Made by a program: the position numbers and the translations under genes. A stretch of 64,000 nucleotides of DNA from Theropithecus gelada (lineage: Eukaryota > Chordata > Mammalia > Primates > Cercopithecidae): NCBI RefSeq assembly GCF_003255815.1, contig NC_037681.1:66029438-66093437 (forward strand). Direction: 5' to 3'. How positions within the stretch are numbered: the stretch's first letter is position 1; each line of letters begins with the position of its first letter. Positions 47,370-58,084 of the stretch are shown piece by piece. A model generated the notes under the pieces. That model saw nothing but the letters and a program-made list of their open reading frames with translations. It had not been told where the DNA came from and did no database searches.

Positions 47370-48780
47370 CCCTCGAGGCTTAGCCCTCAGCCCTCTCCTC
47401 CCTCTATGCTCTCTTGCCAGCTAATCTTTTATTTTCTCAATACAGGAATCTCTATTTTATTTTTATTTATTTATTTAGAGACAGAGTCTCCCTCTGTCAC
47501 CCAGGCTGGAGTGCAGTAACGGGACCTCGGCTCACTACAACCTCCACCTCCTGGGTTCAAGTGATTCTCATGTCTCAGTCTCCCAAGTAGCTAGGATTAC
47601 AGGCATGCGCTACCACGCCTGGCTAATTTTTGTATTTTCAGTAGAGATGGGTTTCACTATGATGGCCAGGCTAGTCTCAAACTCCTGGCCTCAAGTGATC
47701 AGCCTGACTTGGCCTCCCAAAGCACTCTGATTACAGGTGTGAGCCACCGCACCCAGCTGGGAATCTCAATTTTATATAGTATCTCCAACTTCACCTTCCC
47801 TCCTTGAGCTCAAGACTTGTATATCCACTTTGACCTGAATGTCCAGCAATCACATCAAACTCGCCAAGTCCAAAACAGAATTCCTGATTCCACCACTCTC
47901 ACACCTGTTCCTCTTCCAGTCTTTCCAAAATGTCTGTCATTCTTTCATAACCCAAATCCAATCCAGCACCATGTCCTGTCCACTCTACCTTCAAAATATA
48001 TCCCAAATTAGACCATTTCTCATCACTTTCATGTCTAGAACCCTAAACTTCTACAATAATCTCCTTAACTCATTTCCCCTACTTCCAGTTTTGCCCCCTA
48101 TAGTCTATTCTCCACCAAGAAACCAGAATATTTTACAAATATAAACCAGGGCATGTAACATCCCTACCCAAAACCCTCCAGTGTCCTCCCAACCCACTTC
48201 AAATAAAAATCTAATACCAGGGAAGATCAAGTTGGAGATACTGTATAAAATTGAGATTTTTATATTAAGTCATAAGATAAGATCAGCTACCAACAGGGAG
48301 GGGAGAGGGTATGGGGGGGGGCCTTAGAATTAAGCCTTGAGGGATTCCAAAATTTAGAGGCTGGTGACAAGAGAAGTCAAAGGGACTAAGGAGAAAGATC
48401 TAAGCCTATTAGAGCCAGATCCTACTCATTACAATCTCATGTCTTACCACTCTCTGCCTCATGTCTCTAGACTGGCCACACTGGTCTTCTTGCTGTTCCC
48501 TCAACACACCAAACATACTCCTGACTCACGGTCTTTGCACTTGCTGCTTTCTCTATTTGGAACACCCATCCCCAAGATCTTTGCAAGTTGTACCCCCAAA
48601 TCTCATCTAGATCTCTTGCCACATCTTCCAAACTTTCTGACTACTCTATCCAAAACGCCCCCCGACTGCAACCACTCATTATGCTCTCTATCCCCTGCCC
48701 TGTTTTATTTTTCATTATAGTACTTATTACCATAAATATTGTCAGTCATTTACTTAACAAATATCTTCAGAGCACCTAAT
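47370..48780 (+). mobile_element. L2 (about 1.1 kb), split by an Alu
   Basis: A long L2 3' part: 'ctccaacttcaccttccctc', 'aagtccaaaacagaattcct', 'cttctacaataatctcctta', 'actggtcttcttgctgttcc', 'ctttgcacttgctgctttct' and 'ccctgttttatttttcatta'. The Alu at 47462-47758 splits it. Open frames at 47839-48144 and 48364-48720 are translated L2. Confidence 0.8.
47462..47758 (-). mobile_element. Alu inside L2 (intron 2)
   Basis: Head made of 'ttta' repeats rather than pure T, both monomers reversed, ends 'gccaccgcacccagct'. Decayed target repeats 'ggaatctctattttat' and 'ggaatctcaattttat'. Confidence 0.94.
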
Positions 48781-48795
48781 ATGACATTCTAAAGC

Positions 48796-48995
48796 AGAGA
48801 TTCTCAACTGGGGATATCTAGCAATGTCTGGAGACATATTTAATTGTTATAACTGGGCAGGAAGCTATTGGCATCCAATGGGTAGAGGCCAACGATGCTG
48901 CTAAAAATCCTACAAGCCAAAAGATAGCCCCTACAACAAAGAATTATCTTGCACACAATGTCAGTAGTGCAGAGGCCGAAAAATCCTGCTCTAAA
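48796..48995 (+). mobile_element. MER20 (hAT-Charlie MITE)
   Basis: 'gagattctcaactggggata', 'gcaatgtctggagacatatt', 'gtagaggccaacgatgctgc', 'acaacaaagaattatcttgc' in order and almost complete. Confidence 0.92.
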
Positions 48996-49039
48996 GCAAT
49001 AGATAAAACTCTGTGCGCTCATGGAGCTTACATTCTAGT

Positions 49040-49170
49040 GTAAATATTATGTTATATATTTAGTTGGTTACTTTCTCTCTCCTTTTAATACTTTATTAGC
49101 AACACTAGACAGAACCTGGAATACAGCACGAGTTCAACAAATATTTGTTGCATGAATGAATAAAAAACAG
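49040..49170 (+). mobile_element. L2 3' tail
   Basis: 'aacctggaatacagcacgag' and 'tcaacaaatatttgttgcat' then 'gaatgaat' match the L2 end. Confidence 0.65.
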
Positions 49171-49276
49171 TTTTTTCTACCCACATCACTTAAGGAGTTA
49201 GAAAGTGACAGAATGCATTACTCCTTACTAAAATATTCATCATTCCCCTACCCACATATTAAACCAGTACGCTTAC

Positions 49277-49356
49277 AACTCAGAGAATGAAGAAAATTCA
49301 TCTTTCGGTAGCACACCCTGGACCTGTACTTTTGCTCTTCTTGGCAATGATGACAT
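49277..49356 (-). CDS. SRBD1: SRBD1 coding exon 2 (start codon; residues 1-26 plus two bases)
   Basis: Read on the minus strand, this 80-nt exon starts with ATG at 49356-49354, directly after the AG of a pyrimidine-rich acceptor, and encodes MSSLPRRAKVQVQGVLPKDE followed by FSSFSE. It ends with two bases of a leucine codon before the donor GTAAGC. The sequence matches the SRBD1 amino terminus I know, apart from a few substitutions. No base of 5' UTR is present in this exon, so the UTR must come from exon 1. The segment is short, polar and probably disordered. The phase (two bases carried over) fits exon 3, which begins with the single base A that completes the leucine. Confidence 0.93.
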
Positions 49357-49529
49357 CTAGAAGAAACAGAACATAAAATCAGCAACACTTGAATATTCTG
49401 ATTACTGGCTACAAATAATGGGTCATTCAAAACTAACACTTCATAGAAAAAAACAAAAACAATGATGTTTATTCACAAGCCCAAACAACAGTTTCCCCTG
49501 CTATGTAGCTGTCAATTAAAAGAGTAGCT

Positions 49530-49825
49530 GGTTGGGCATGATGGCTCATGCCTGTAATCCCAGCACTTTGGGAGTACAAGGAGGGTGGATCACCTGAAGT
49601 CAGGAGTTCGAGACCAGCCTGGCCAACATGGTGAAACTCAGTCTCTATTAAAAATAAAAAATTAGCCAGGCAAGGTGGTGGGCGCCTGAAATCCCAGCTA
49701 CTCGGGAGGCTGAGGCAGGAGAATCGTTTGAACCTGGGAGGTGGAGGTTGCAGTGAGCTGAGGTTGTACCACTGCACTCAAGCCTGGGCGACAGAGTAAG
49801 ACTTGGTCTCAAAAAAAAAAAAAAA
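49530..49825 (+). mobile_element. Alu (AluS-like), intron 1
   Basis: Starts 'ggttgggcatgatggctcat', both monomers, A tail followed by a GA repeat (49827-49840). It ends 170 nt before exon 2 in plus coordinates' far side, antisense to SRBD1. Confidence 0.94.
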
Positions 49826-50045
49826 AAGAGAGAGAGAGAGGAGCTAACAGTCTTCCAATGATTTAAAAGCCTTAAGAGAGTATGGACCATCTTTTGAAAA
49901 ATGTTGTGTGCTTCATTTTTTAAGAATTGTGTGCTTAAGTATTCTGTGTTATTTTATGATAATACTATCAGGCAGCCACTTATAAAGTCCTTTATTAAAC
50001 TATATCTCAAAGACAGAAACTTTTTTTCCTATTCTATGTATTCTT

Positions 50046-50350
50046 TTTTTTTTTTTTTTTTTTTTTTTGAGACAGAGTTTCGCTCTTGCTGCCCAGGCTG
50101 GAGTGCGATAGCACGATCTCGGCTCACCGCAAGGTCCACCTCCTGGGTTCAAGCGATTCTCCTGCCTCAGCCTCCCTAGTAGCTGGGATTACAGGCATGC
50201 GCCACCATACCCGGCTAATTTTGTATTTTTAGTAGAGACAGGGTTTCTCCATGTTGGTCAGGCTGGTCTCGAACTCCCAACCTCAGGTGATCCGCATACC
50301 TTGGCCTCCCAAAGTGCTGGGATTACAGGCATGAGTCACCGTGCCCGGCC
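50046..50350 (-). mobile_element. Alu (AluS-like), intron 1
   Basis: Long poly-T head, ends 'caccgtgcccggcc'. Target repeats 'tattctatgtattctt' at 50030-50045 and 'tattctatatattctt' at 50351-50366. Confidence 0.96.
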
Positions 50351-50369
50351 TATTCTATATATTCTTAAT

Positions 50370-52300
50370 GCATAAAGTAGAGGTCTCTCTACAAAGTCAG
50401 CAATGAAATAAATGATGCTGATTGACTGAGTAAGCAGCCAGGTTATTCTTAAAACAAGATAACCATTCCCTTATAATAAAAGCTCATTAAACTTAAATAA
50501 AATGATTAATCACTAAGTGACTAAAAACTATTTACCAAATTCGAAGGCCAAGCTGTAAAAAAAAGTTAAGACAACTAACCAGAGACATCACATAATACAG
50601 GAAAGTAAATAAAATTACTTTAGCTATTAAGATTAATTATCTAAAGAATGTATGCCAAACTATAAGGACTGCACTAGACTCTGTTTGGAACCCTTCAAAC
50701 AAGTTTCTGACCCAGTCATACGTTATAATGCCTCTGGTTCTAACATCCACTTAGAAGAGGAAGTAATCTCTCATGGAAATACTAAAGGGTTGTCACAAAA
50801 GGGAATATGTTCTCCCAGCAGCTATAGCTCAACTCAGTCCAGTAAGTACACAATGATTGGGCAAAACAGTGCTCAGAGGGAACCAACAGAACAACAGGAA
50901 AGCAGTCTGCAGGAAGTAGACAGGATAATCTTCCATCTTTCCCTTCACTCTCTTTTTGGCATATTAGGTTATAAAGGTCATCTTTTCTCAAATTAGCACT
51001 TTTTAGACATTGATCATGAAAAAACAGATAATCGTGATTTCTATATTATGTGTATCTTGCCACAACAAAATAAGAATGAAGGAAGTTAGTGTATGACAAG
51101 GGTGATATTTCACATCAGGACAGGGCAAAAATTGATTATTCAATAAATGGTATTGAGACACCTAGCTATTCCTCTAGAAGAAAAAAAGGAGTTTAATTCC
51201 TATCTCTACGCCATTAACAAAAATTTATTCCCTAATAACTAATAGTTTAAAATGTACAAAATAAAACTACAAAAGAACCAAGAAACAAAGGTGATTCTTT
51301 TCATACTCTTGAGTGGGGATGGGGAAATGGAGGTTTTCCTAAATATTACTCCTCAAATTCCAAAACCAAAAAGACTAACAGATTGCAACACATAAACATT
51401 AAAACCCCAAGCCAGTAGTGGGGGCATTTGAGAAACCAAGCCAATTTACCCTGCAGTATTCTCAAAAAATAAAACAAAAAAATTCACATGAAGCAGTAGT
51501 TGATACCTTTGGAACTAAAAGGTGAAAGGGGTTAGGGCTGTGTGTAAACTGACAAAGGAATAGCTCTAGGTGTCCTACCTCACTTCTTTCTATTAGGCAA
51601 CTGCCCCAGGAAAAAGTCTGTAACTTTATTCTCTGGAGAAGGTACTAACGAAACAGTCTCTAGACTGTGGGCATGGGGACCATACAGACTGAATGCTAAA
51701 GGCAGAGAACACTAGTCTTCTGCCACTAAGATCCCAAAATACGGCCCTCTAGGGAGAATGGGAAGGCTTTTCTCTGGAGAATCTAACCAATCCAAGAGTA
51801 AAAACTTGAAAGTGCTAAGCTTCCCATCAAACCCACCTGCCCAGATCACCTTACAATCACTCTTACCACCACATTCTACAATATGCCTGAATTCAGAACA
51901 TTCCCACACAGACTACCATATACCAATTCTATCTCCACACTTCAGCCTTAACAGAAATGTGTTTAAAATAGGGACAGGCAAACTCTTGGCAGGCTTATGC
52001 TTTTGCTTAACCATTATCCTTAAAGAAGGCTCCCCTGAATCAAATATTTCCAACTGCCTCTTTATTAGGCACCCTGAAAGCAATATACCATGGAAAGATG
52101 AGTAAGTTGTAATATTTCTTTTCACAAATGGAAAAAATATGAATGTAAAAGGAAAGGTGGGAAAGCAGAATCTGCATGAACACACAAGCCAATTTCAAGC
52201 ATATCAGATTTAGAAAGAATACATACAAAAGCTGAAGACCTGGAAATTATGTCTTTAAAACTACCTATGACAGGTACAACCCCAGGAGTATGTACTCTCC
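50370..52300. other. Intron 1, no recognised features
   Basis: Contains a 114-codon plus-strand frame (50652-50996) and a 115-codon frame (51758-52105), neither like a known protein. Confidence 0.5.
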
Positions 52301-52663
52301 AGTTTAAACACCAATATTCTTGAGGCCTGTTTCTCCATCTCCACTATTCCCATGTCCTCTTACTTTGTATCATAAAACCTGTTAGATTAACCAAAACCTC
52401 ATCCATCTCCACGGTATTACACACCGATGTCACCTACTTATTAACAATCCTAATCCCTCCATCCCAAACCTTGCCTTTAACATTCAGATTTCCATAACAA
52501 CTGCCTGTCTCTGAAACTATTTGGATGTCTCACAGTTAACTAAATTTAACACATCCACAATGGAACTCTTGATGACCATTTCTTGCTCTAAAACCTGTTC
52601 CTATTGCAGTCCTTCCCATCTCAATAAGTGGCATCCACCTACTTGCTAAGCCAGAACCTTAAA

Positions 52664-52948
52664 AAAAATATTTTTTTTGAGACGGTCCCATTCTGTCACC
52701 TAGCCTGGAGTGATCTCAGCTCACTGCAATCCCCACCTTCTGGGTTCAAGCAATTCTCCTGCCTTAGCTTCCTGAGTAACCGGGATTAGAGGCATGCACC
52801 ACCACACCCAGCTAATTTTTGCATTTTTAGTAGAGACAGGGTTCGTCACATTGGCCAGGCTGGTCTCAAATTCCCGACCTCAGGTGATCTGCCTGCCTCG
52901 GCCTCCCGAAGTGCTGGGATTACAAGTGTGAGCCACAGCGCCTGGCCA
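52664..52948 (-). mobile_element. Alu inside L2 (intron 1)
   Basis: Reversed Alu with a shortened second monomer ('gcctggagtgatctcagctc'), ends 'gccacagcgcctggcc'. Confidence 0.92.
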
Positions 52949-52954
52949 GAAAAT

Positions 52955-53110
52955 TTTTTAACAGCTTCATTGACATATAACTGACATGCAATACACTGCA
53001 CATGTTTAAAGTGTACAAATTTGGTAAGTTTTAACATATGTAAACACATCACTATAATCAAGAAAATGAACATATTATCATTCTCCGAAGTTCCATTTGC
53101 TAAGTCAAAA
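52955..53110 (-). mobile_element. L1 fragment
   Basis: 'ttcattgacatataactgac', 'gcacatgtttaaagtgtaca' and 'agttttaacatatgtaaaca' are reversed old L1 3' sequence, also found at 60530. Confidence 0.75.
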
Positions 53111-53969
53111 TGTTGCAAATTTTCTTTTTTTCTTTCATCTCCCATATCCAGACTATTAGTAAGTCATATAAGATCTTCCTCCAAAATATGTATTGAATCT
53201 CCACAATTTTCAGTGAGCCTTTAGTCCTCAATCTCCCTCACTTGAACTACTACACTAGCCTCTTAACTGCCCTCCCTGCTTCCACTCTTGCCCTTGCAAC
53301 TCATTCTCCACTTATCAACTCAAGATCACTTAGAAAATGCTTTAGAAACACCGAATTACTTCCCACCCCATCCTTCACTTAGAATCAAGCCACATTTTTT
53401 ATGACTGCCTTCCAAAAGGCCCTGTCGGCCGGAGCTTGCCCACCTTTCTAACCACCTTTACTACTTGCTGGAGCTCCTCAGCTCTTGTCACAGCATTCTT
53501 TCCCACCTCAGGTTCTCTCTGCCTGGAGTATTCTTCCCCCTGCTTGTCAATTGGCTGGCTCCTTGCGTCCCTTAGATCTTAACGTTTTAGGCCTAAAATA
53601 GGTTCCTCAGTTATATTTTAAAAGGAGCCTATTTACTTCCTGTATACAGTAGTAGGTTATAACATAATCTATAATTATTCTTTTATTTTACTTGTTTATT
53701 GCCCGCATTGCTGTCAAGAGAGTAAATACCATGAAAGAAGGAAATGCATGTGACTTATGCACTTCCACATCACAGAGCCCAGCACTTAACAGATGCCCTA
53801 CAACTATTAAATGAACATAATATGTACAAATACGGTCTCTACAGAGGAATATACATTTATTTTCCACCACTCTTAGGCAATGCCACACATTGCACTCATC
53901 TCTTTCTGAAGAAATGATGGCACGTAAGAACATTCCTATTCTTCAGTGACGGGATTTTTCTCTCCTTTC

Positions 53970-54615
53970 AAAGTATCTTAATCACTGTGGGCACATGAGC
54001 ATATTCCAAATCAATAATTTGGAGGTTGCTATGATGTTACTAAGGGAAGAGCCACTAAACTAGGACGACTGAAAATCAGGAGTATGGGGCAAAAGGACGT
54101 GTACACGAACGAATACTAAACCACAATTGGGAAAAAAAAATTTAATTCAAGAAGGCGAACAAAAGAGGATGATTTCTTAAGAGGCACCTAAACAAGTTTC
54201 CCTGAAGGATCAACAGAGTGCTTCAATATTAGCAGATTCCCAAGTCACAAAAACAAAATACTAGAGCTGAAAGAACCTCTGACATCAGATAGTCCTGCTA
54301 TATTCAGAAACCTGAGACCCAATGAGGTTAAACAGTTTACTCAAAGGGGAAAGATATGTGGCAAAGGACTATAGCCCTGTGCCTGGAATACCGAGACTAG
54401 TCTGGTTTCCCATTCCACACACATTATGTTAATGACATGTCACGTGAGGGGTTCGAGGAAAGTTGCCTACAGAGTTGCCAATTCATTCCTTTCCTCCGGT
54501 TACTGAGCGCCTCCTAGACGCCAGGCGCACGACAGAAGGTGTAGTTGATTCAGACAGGGACACCATGACCGTGAAAAGGGTGCTTCCTCTCCCACCTCCG
54601 ATAATTTTAGGTACA
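53970..54615. other. Intron 1, mostly unassigned
   Basis: A MIR-like piece may lie at 54270-54355 ('agagctgaaagaacctctga', 'acctgagacccaatgaggtt'); the rest is unassigned. Confidence 0.4.
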
Positions 54616-54628
54616 AAAACAATCCACG

Positions 54629-54797
54629 TAAATTAGCCGGGCGTGGTGGCGGGCGCCTGTAGTCCCAGCTACTCGGGAGGCTGAGGCAGGAGAACGGCGT
54701 GAACCCGGGAGGCGGAGCTTGCAGTGAGCCGAGATCGCGCCACTACACTCCAGCCTGGGCGAGAGCGACACTCCGTCTCAAAAAAAAAAAAAAAAAA
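54629..54797 (+). mobile_element. 5'-truncated AluY (intron 1)
   Basis: Begins in the middle A-rich linker at 'aaattagccgggcgtggtgg' and keeps the right monomer and A tail. It has the generic 'gagatcgcgcc', not the monkey variant. Lies 280 bp from the promoter. Confidence 0.93.
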
Positions 54798-55076
54798 TTC
54801 AGGTTTGCCCAGGCTTTTCCATGTCTGTTAGGCGCTAAAAGCTGCAGCAATTTGGCTGAAAGGAGGTGTCACGAGGTAGCTAGGAGGGGTTTTCGGGTGG
54901 TAGGTTGTAAGAGACCGCTGACAGTAAGATGCAATGAACTTCTCACTTTTAAAAAAGGGGTGTTATTGCCCAAATGAGCGCTCAGAACTTTTTTAATGGT
55001 CCCAAAGATACCGGAGCCCGGGCGCCGGGCTCTTGAGAACCCGCAAGACGACCGCCAAGGCGCACGCACAGCTCAC

Positions 55077-55160
55077 CTTCCCGCCCGGCACGTCAGAAGA
55101 CCCGGGATTCCGTGTGTGCCACCGCACCTTCCGGTTCCCGCCGGAAGTTTTTCAAACGCC
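55077..55160 (-). other. SRBD1: Probable non-coding exon 1 of SRBD1 (5' UTR)
   Basis: Exon 2 begins exactly at the ATG, so the 5' UTR must come from an upstream exon. On the minus strand, the CpG-rich block has a strong donor, GGGAAG|GTGAGC, with the last exon base at 55077. This is the only good donor I see in the block. The transcription start is not visible from sequence; the cluster of ETS and GC-box motifs at 55128-55260 suggests a start at about 55110-55190, so the upstream end given here is a guess. It would be spliced over a 5.7-kb intron 1. Confidence 0.55.
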
Positions 55161-55290
55161 GGAAGGTCCGCCTCGCTTCTTCCGGACCAAGTTAACCGCA
55201 GGCTGCCAAGGCGCGGCACTACTGGGGCGGGGCGGAGCCAGGCTGGACGGAGGCGGGGCTGGAGTGAGGATCCCGAGAAGCGCCGGGGTG
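55077..55290 (-). promoter_or_regulatory. SRBD1: CpG-rich TATA-less promoter of SRBD1
   Basis: About 55010-55300 is GC-rich and dense in CpG, in contrast to the AT-rich surroundings. Four CCGGAAG (ETS/GABP-type) heptamers lie at 55128-55134 and 55178-55184 (minus strand) and 55141-55147 and 55159-55165 (plus strand). GC boxes of the GGGGCGGGGC type lie near 55224-55235 and 55250-55258. TTCCCGCC, an E2F-like core, occurs near 55078 and 55135, and there is a TGACGT-type CRE half site near 55090. No TATA box is seen. This is the usual make-up of a housekeeping promoter. A CpG island like this can fire in both directions, but no gene was recognised on the plus strand. Confidence 0.8.
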
Positions 55291-55405
55291 GGGCTGGTTC
55301 GTAGAAATGAAAAATGACTTTTTTTAAATGTGGTTTTTAACCGAGCACATTAAACTCTTAAGCCCACAGGTACAGCGAAGTAAATTAGGTTATGAAAGTA
55401 GGGAA

Positions 55406-55698
55406 GGCCGGGCGCGGTGGCTCACGCCTGTAATCCCAGCACTTTGGGAGGCCGAGGCGGACGGATCACGAGGTCAGGAGATCGAGACCATCCTGGCTAA
55501 CACGGTTAAGCCCTGTGTCTACTAAAAACTTCAAAAAATTAGCTGGGCGTGGTGGCGGGCGCCTGTAGTCCCAGCTACTCGGGAGGCTGAGGCAGGAGAA
55601 TGGCGTGAACACGGGAGGTGGAGCTTGCAGTGAGCTGAGATCGCGCCACTGCACTCCAACCTGGACGACAGAGCTAGACTCCGTCTCAAAAAAAAAAT
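55406..55698 (+). mobile_element. AluY-like, full length, just upstream of the SRBD1 promoter
   Basis: Starts 'ggccgggcgcggtggctcac'. Target repeats 'agtagggaa' at 55397-55405 and near 55707-55716. Confidence 0.95.
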
Positions 55699-55719
55699 TA
55701 AATAATAGTAGGGAAATAA

Positions 55720-56279
55720 GGCTGCTGTTGTCTACATTCGAGTTTAGCAGATCAAAACCCCATGGATTTGTTTTAGAAAATTCTAAAAAGCAGTTTTCCA
55801 CTGCTAATGACTTATTTCCAGGGACTCTGAGTACTGAACAGCCTAGCAAGTTATTGAAATAACCTGTGAACGTGCCTTGTTGCAAATCTACCCAAAGTGA
55901 GCATAGATTTTACTGGATAATTTTTGTGATTGGGGGGGAAAAAAACAAAATCAGAACTCTTTCTAAATTTAGTAAATCTAATCTTCTATATCTGAGATTT
56001 TTGGCCACGAAAGATCAATTTCCGAGATTGTTTAGGGATTCTTTTTTTTCCTTTTTGATTAGCACAGTCGTATGTTGCCTTTCGTGATGGTTCCAGAAGG
56101 CCTAGAATTGTCTACTACAATCACAGTCTCCTTCACAATTTATGGCCCTGAAAAAGTACTAGAGAACACCGGTAAGGATTGTGGGAAGAGAAACCAGATC
56201 ATAGAAATCAACAACAATAATTTACTATTTACTATTCACCTACTTTTGATGTTGCATTTGCTACACAGGTTTATGGTAA
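55720..56279. other. Intergenic, no recognised features
   Basis: Short open frames only. Confidence 0.5.
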
Positions 56280-56610
56280 GGGGTTGTCTTGGTCAATTTT
56301 CTGCTGCTATAACCAAATACCACAGACTGGTAGATTTATAAAGAAAAAGAGATTTGCTTGGCTCGTAGTTTTGAAGCCTGGGAAGTCCAAGACAGAGGGC
56401 ATTGTTGTTGTGTCAAAACATGATGGAGGGGCTCACACTGGGGTGGGTATGTGAGCCCAATTGACTCCTGAAATGACTAACCCTCCTGTGATAATGGAAT
56501 TAACTCATTCATGACCTAATCATTTCCTAAAGGTCCCACCTCTTCATACTATTACAATGACAAATTTCAACTTGAATTTTGAAGGGGACATTCAAATCAT
56601 TGCAGAGGTA
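56280..56610 (-). mobile_element. MaLR LTR (MLT1/MSTD-like)
   Basis: Reversed MaLR-like: 'ctgctataaccaaataccac', 'gactggtagatttataaaga', 'cctgggaagtccaagacaga' and 'ggtcccacctcttcatacta'. Confidence 0.65.
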
Positions 56611-57399
56611 ATGAGGGTAAAGGTGAACCAATATACTGCAAAGTCTTTTGACATAATTCCTGCCCTGGAGGAATTTACGACCAAGAGTAGGAACCAGATA
56701 CAGCCACAAGAAGCAGAGACACAAACAAAACAGTCTAGATTCAAGGGTTGGGGTATGCAGGTAGCAGCTTCACTACAGTGAGGAGGAGAGTAAGAGTGGG
56801 CCAGCAAAGCGTTGAACCTTGACTTTCCTCTCCCCACAAGGGATTTTTGCCTTACAGCTGGGGAAGAAAAAAAAAATCACTAAAATAAATAGCCTGTTAA
56901 GATTTTAGACATCAGACATCTGGGAAAATAAAGCCTGAAGCAGCTTTCTCAAAAATTAAACTATGTAGGTAGTGGCCTACTCTAAAGGCAAATAAGGACT
57001 GTCCAGAGAATATTTCCCTTGGAATTCTGCAGGAGAGCCACTCCCACTACAGGCTGTCAAGGAAAATTTGTAATCACTTAAGTATAAACCAGGCCCTGCC
57101 ACAAAAACTGCCTTTTCTGTCTAGGACCTTGCTCAATCTATTGTTTACTTTTGGATCTCAAGTGCTGAATTCCAAGAAATTTATGGGTTTAGACTGAGAG
57201 CCTGGAATAATCTGTACACCCACTTGAGACTATGCAATAGGGTTTGGGAGTAATGGAAACTTGTTTTGGATTTGATTGGAGGTTGTTTTATCACTCCAAA
57301 GTATATAGCTCTTCCCGTGATATTCACTGGTATATTATCATTTGTATGTTATTTTCTGTTTTCAAGTCCTTTCCCTATGGGTCTAGCTCCCCAGGGCAA

Positions 57400-57655
57400 A
57401 TGTAATAATAATAGTAATAACTTACCTTTATTGATTGCTTACCTGTACCAGGCACTAAGTTAATGCTTTTAGATGTATTTATGTATATAATTCACAAATT
57501 ACGCCAATGTAATGTTGCTATTAAACCATTTTTATAAATGAGAATTCCAGGTATAGAGAAATTAAATAATTCATCCAAGGTCACATCAGCTGATAAATTG
57601 TAGATCTGAGATTCAAATCCAATAATCTGTTTTACTCCAAAGCAAGTACTCTTAA
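57400..57655 (-). mobile_element. MIR
   Basis: Reversed MIR: 'gtaccaggcactaagttaat', 'accatttttataaatgagaa', 'atccaaggtcacatcagctg', 'atctgagattcaaatcc'. Confidence 0.8.
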
Positions 57656-57671
57656 AGGCATCCACATACAA

Positions 57672-57822
57672 TTTGCCGTCTATCCGCAAGGGATTGGTCT
57701 GAGGACCCCCCACAGATACCAAAATTTACAGATACTCAACCAATCAGTGACAGAAAAAGTAGGCCCACCGTATCTGCAGGTTCCATATCCACGAATGCAG
57801 ATACAGATGGCCAGCTGTACCG
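57672..57822 (+). mobile_element. MER2-type Tigger MITE, internally deleted
   Basis: 'tatccgcaagggattggtct', 'aggaccccccacagatacca', then 'ccgtatctgcaggttccata' and 'gcagatacagatggccagct'. The two ends of MER2 are joined with the middle missing. Confidence 0.75.
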
Positions 57823-58084
57823 CAAACTCAAAGCGAAGACCATTTCTCGCTCCACTATGGTGGCCAGTGAGACTCGTAATGTTTAAGGTGCTCCGGAACT
57901 GTTGAATCTCTAAATACTGTAAGTAAAGTACTATCTAATCACCTAAAACATAACAAAACTATTCTCTCTAGTGGCCTCAAACTAAGTTTCACAAGAATGA
58001 AAATTCTTAATATATTAATAGATGCAACTGTTTCACCTACTAATAGATATTTGGATCTAGAAACTAAGTCTTGGTAATTTTTTA

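Larger units (their letters stand above)
52300..53790 (+). mobile_element. L2, split by an Alu and an L1 piece
   Basis: Left part 52300-52660 ('gtctctgaaactatttggat', 'atccacaatggaactcttga'), right part 53225-53790 ('acactagcctcttaactgcc', 'cttccactcttgcccttgca', 'ttctctctgcctggagtatt', 'tggctggctccttgcgtccc'). Good L2 order. Confidence 0.75.
1..55190 (-). other. SRBD1: SRBD1 transcription unit, 5' part (exons 1-9, introns 1-9)
   Basis: Eight coding exons on the minus strand join into one open frame of 434 codons that reads as the N-terminal part of SRBD1, the animal homologue of bacterial Tex and a relative of Spt6. All placed introns begin with GT and end with AG. Introns are large: intron 4 is about 14 kb and intron 9 is over 16 kb and runs off the left edge. 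From memory the human protein has about 995 residues, so a little under half is encoded here: the disordered acidic and basic N-terminus and the start of the Tex-like helical region. The YqgF-like, helix-hairpin-helix and S1 parts are missing because the window ends, not because the gene is broken. The right boundary is the approximate promoter, so it is uncertain by some tens of bases. Confidence 0.93.

Noticed and set aside
48364..48720. 118-codon plus-strand frame
   Set aside because: Translates L2 3' sequence, not a host gene.
50652..50996. 114-codon plus-strand frame in intron 1
   Set aside because: No resemblance to a known family, no splice or promoter context, and it ends by chance within low-complexity DNA. 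A length near 110 codons is expected by chance in 64 kb.
51758..52105. 115-codon plus-strand frame, with a 90-codon frame on the other strand
   Set aside because: Both frames open by chance in the same stretch; no motif, no exon signals.
54996..55317. Two overlapping plus-strand frames of 102 and 94 codons in the CpG island
   Set aside because: They arise from GC-rich promoter DNA that has few stops; composition is Arg/Pro/Gly-rich without a domain, and the strong signals (ETS motifs, donor) fit the minus-strand gene.
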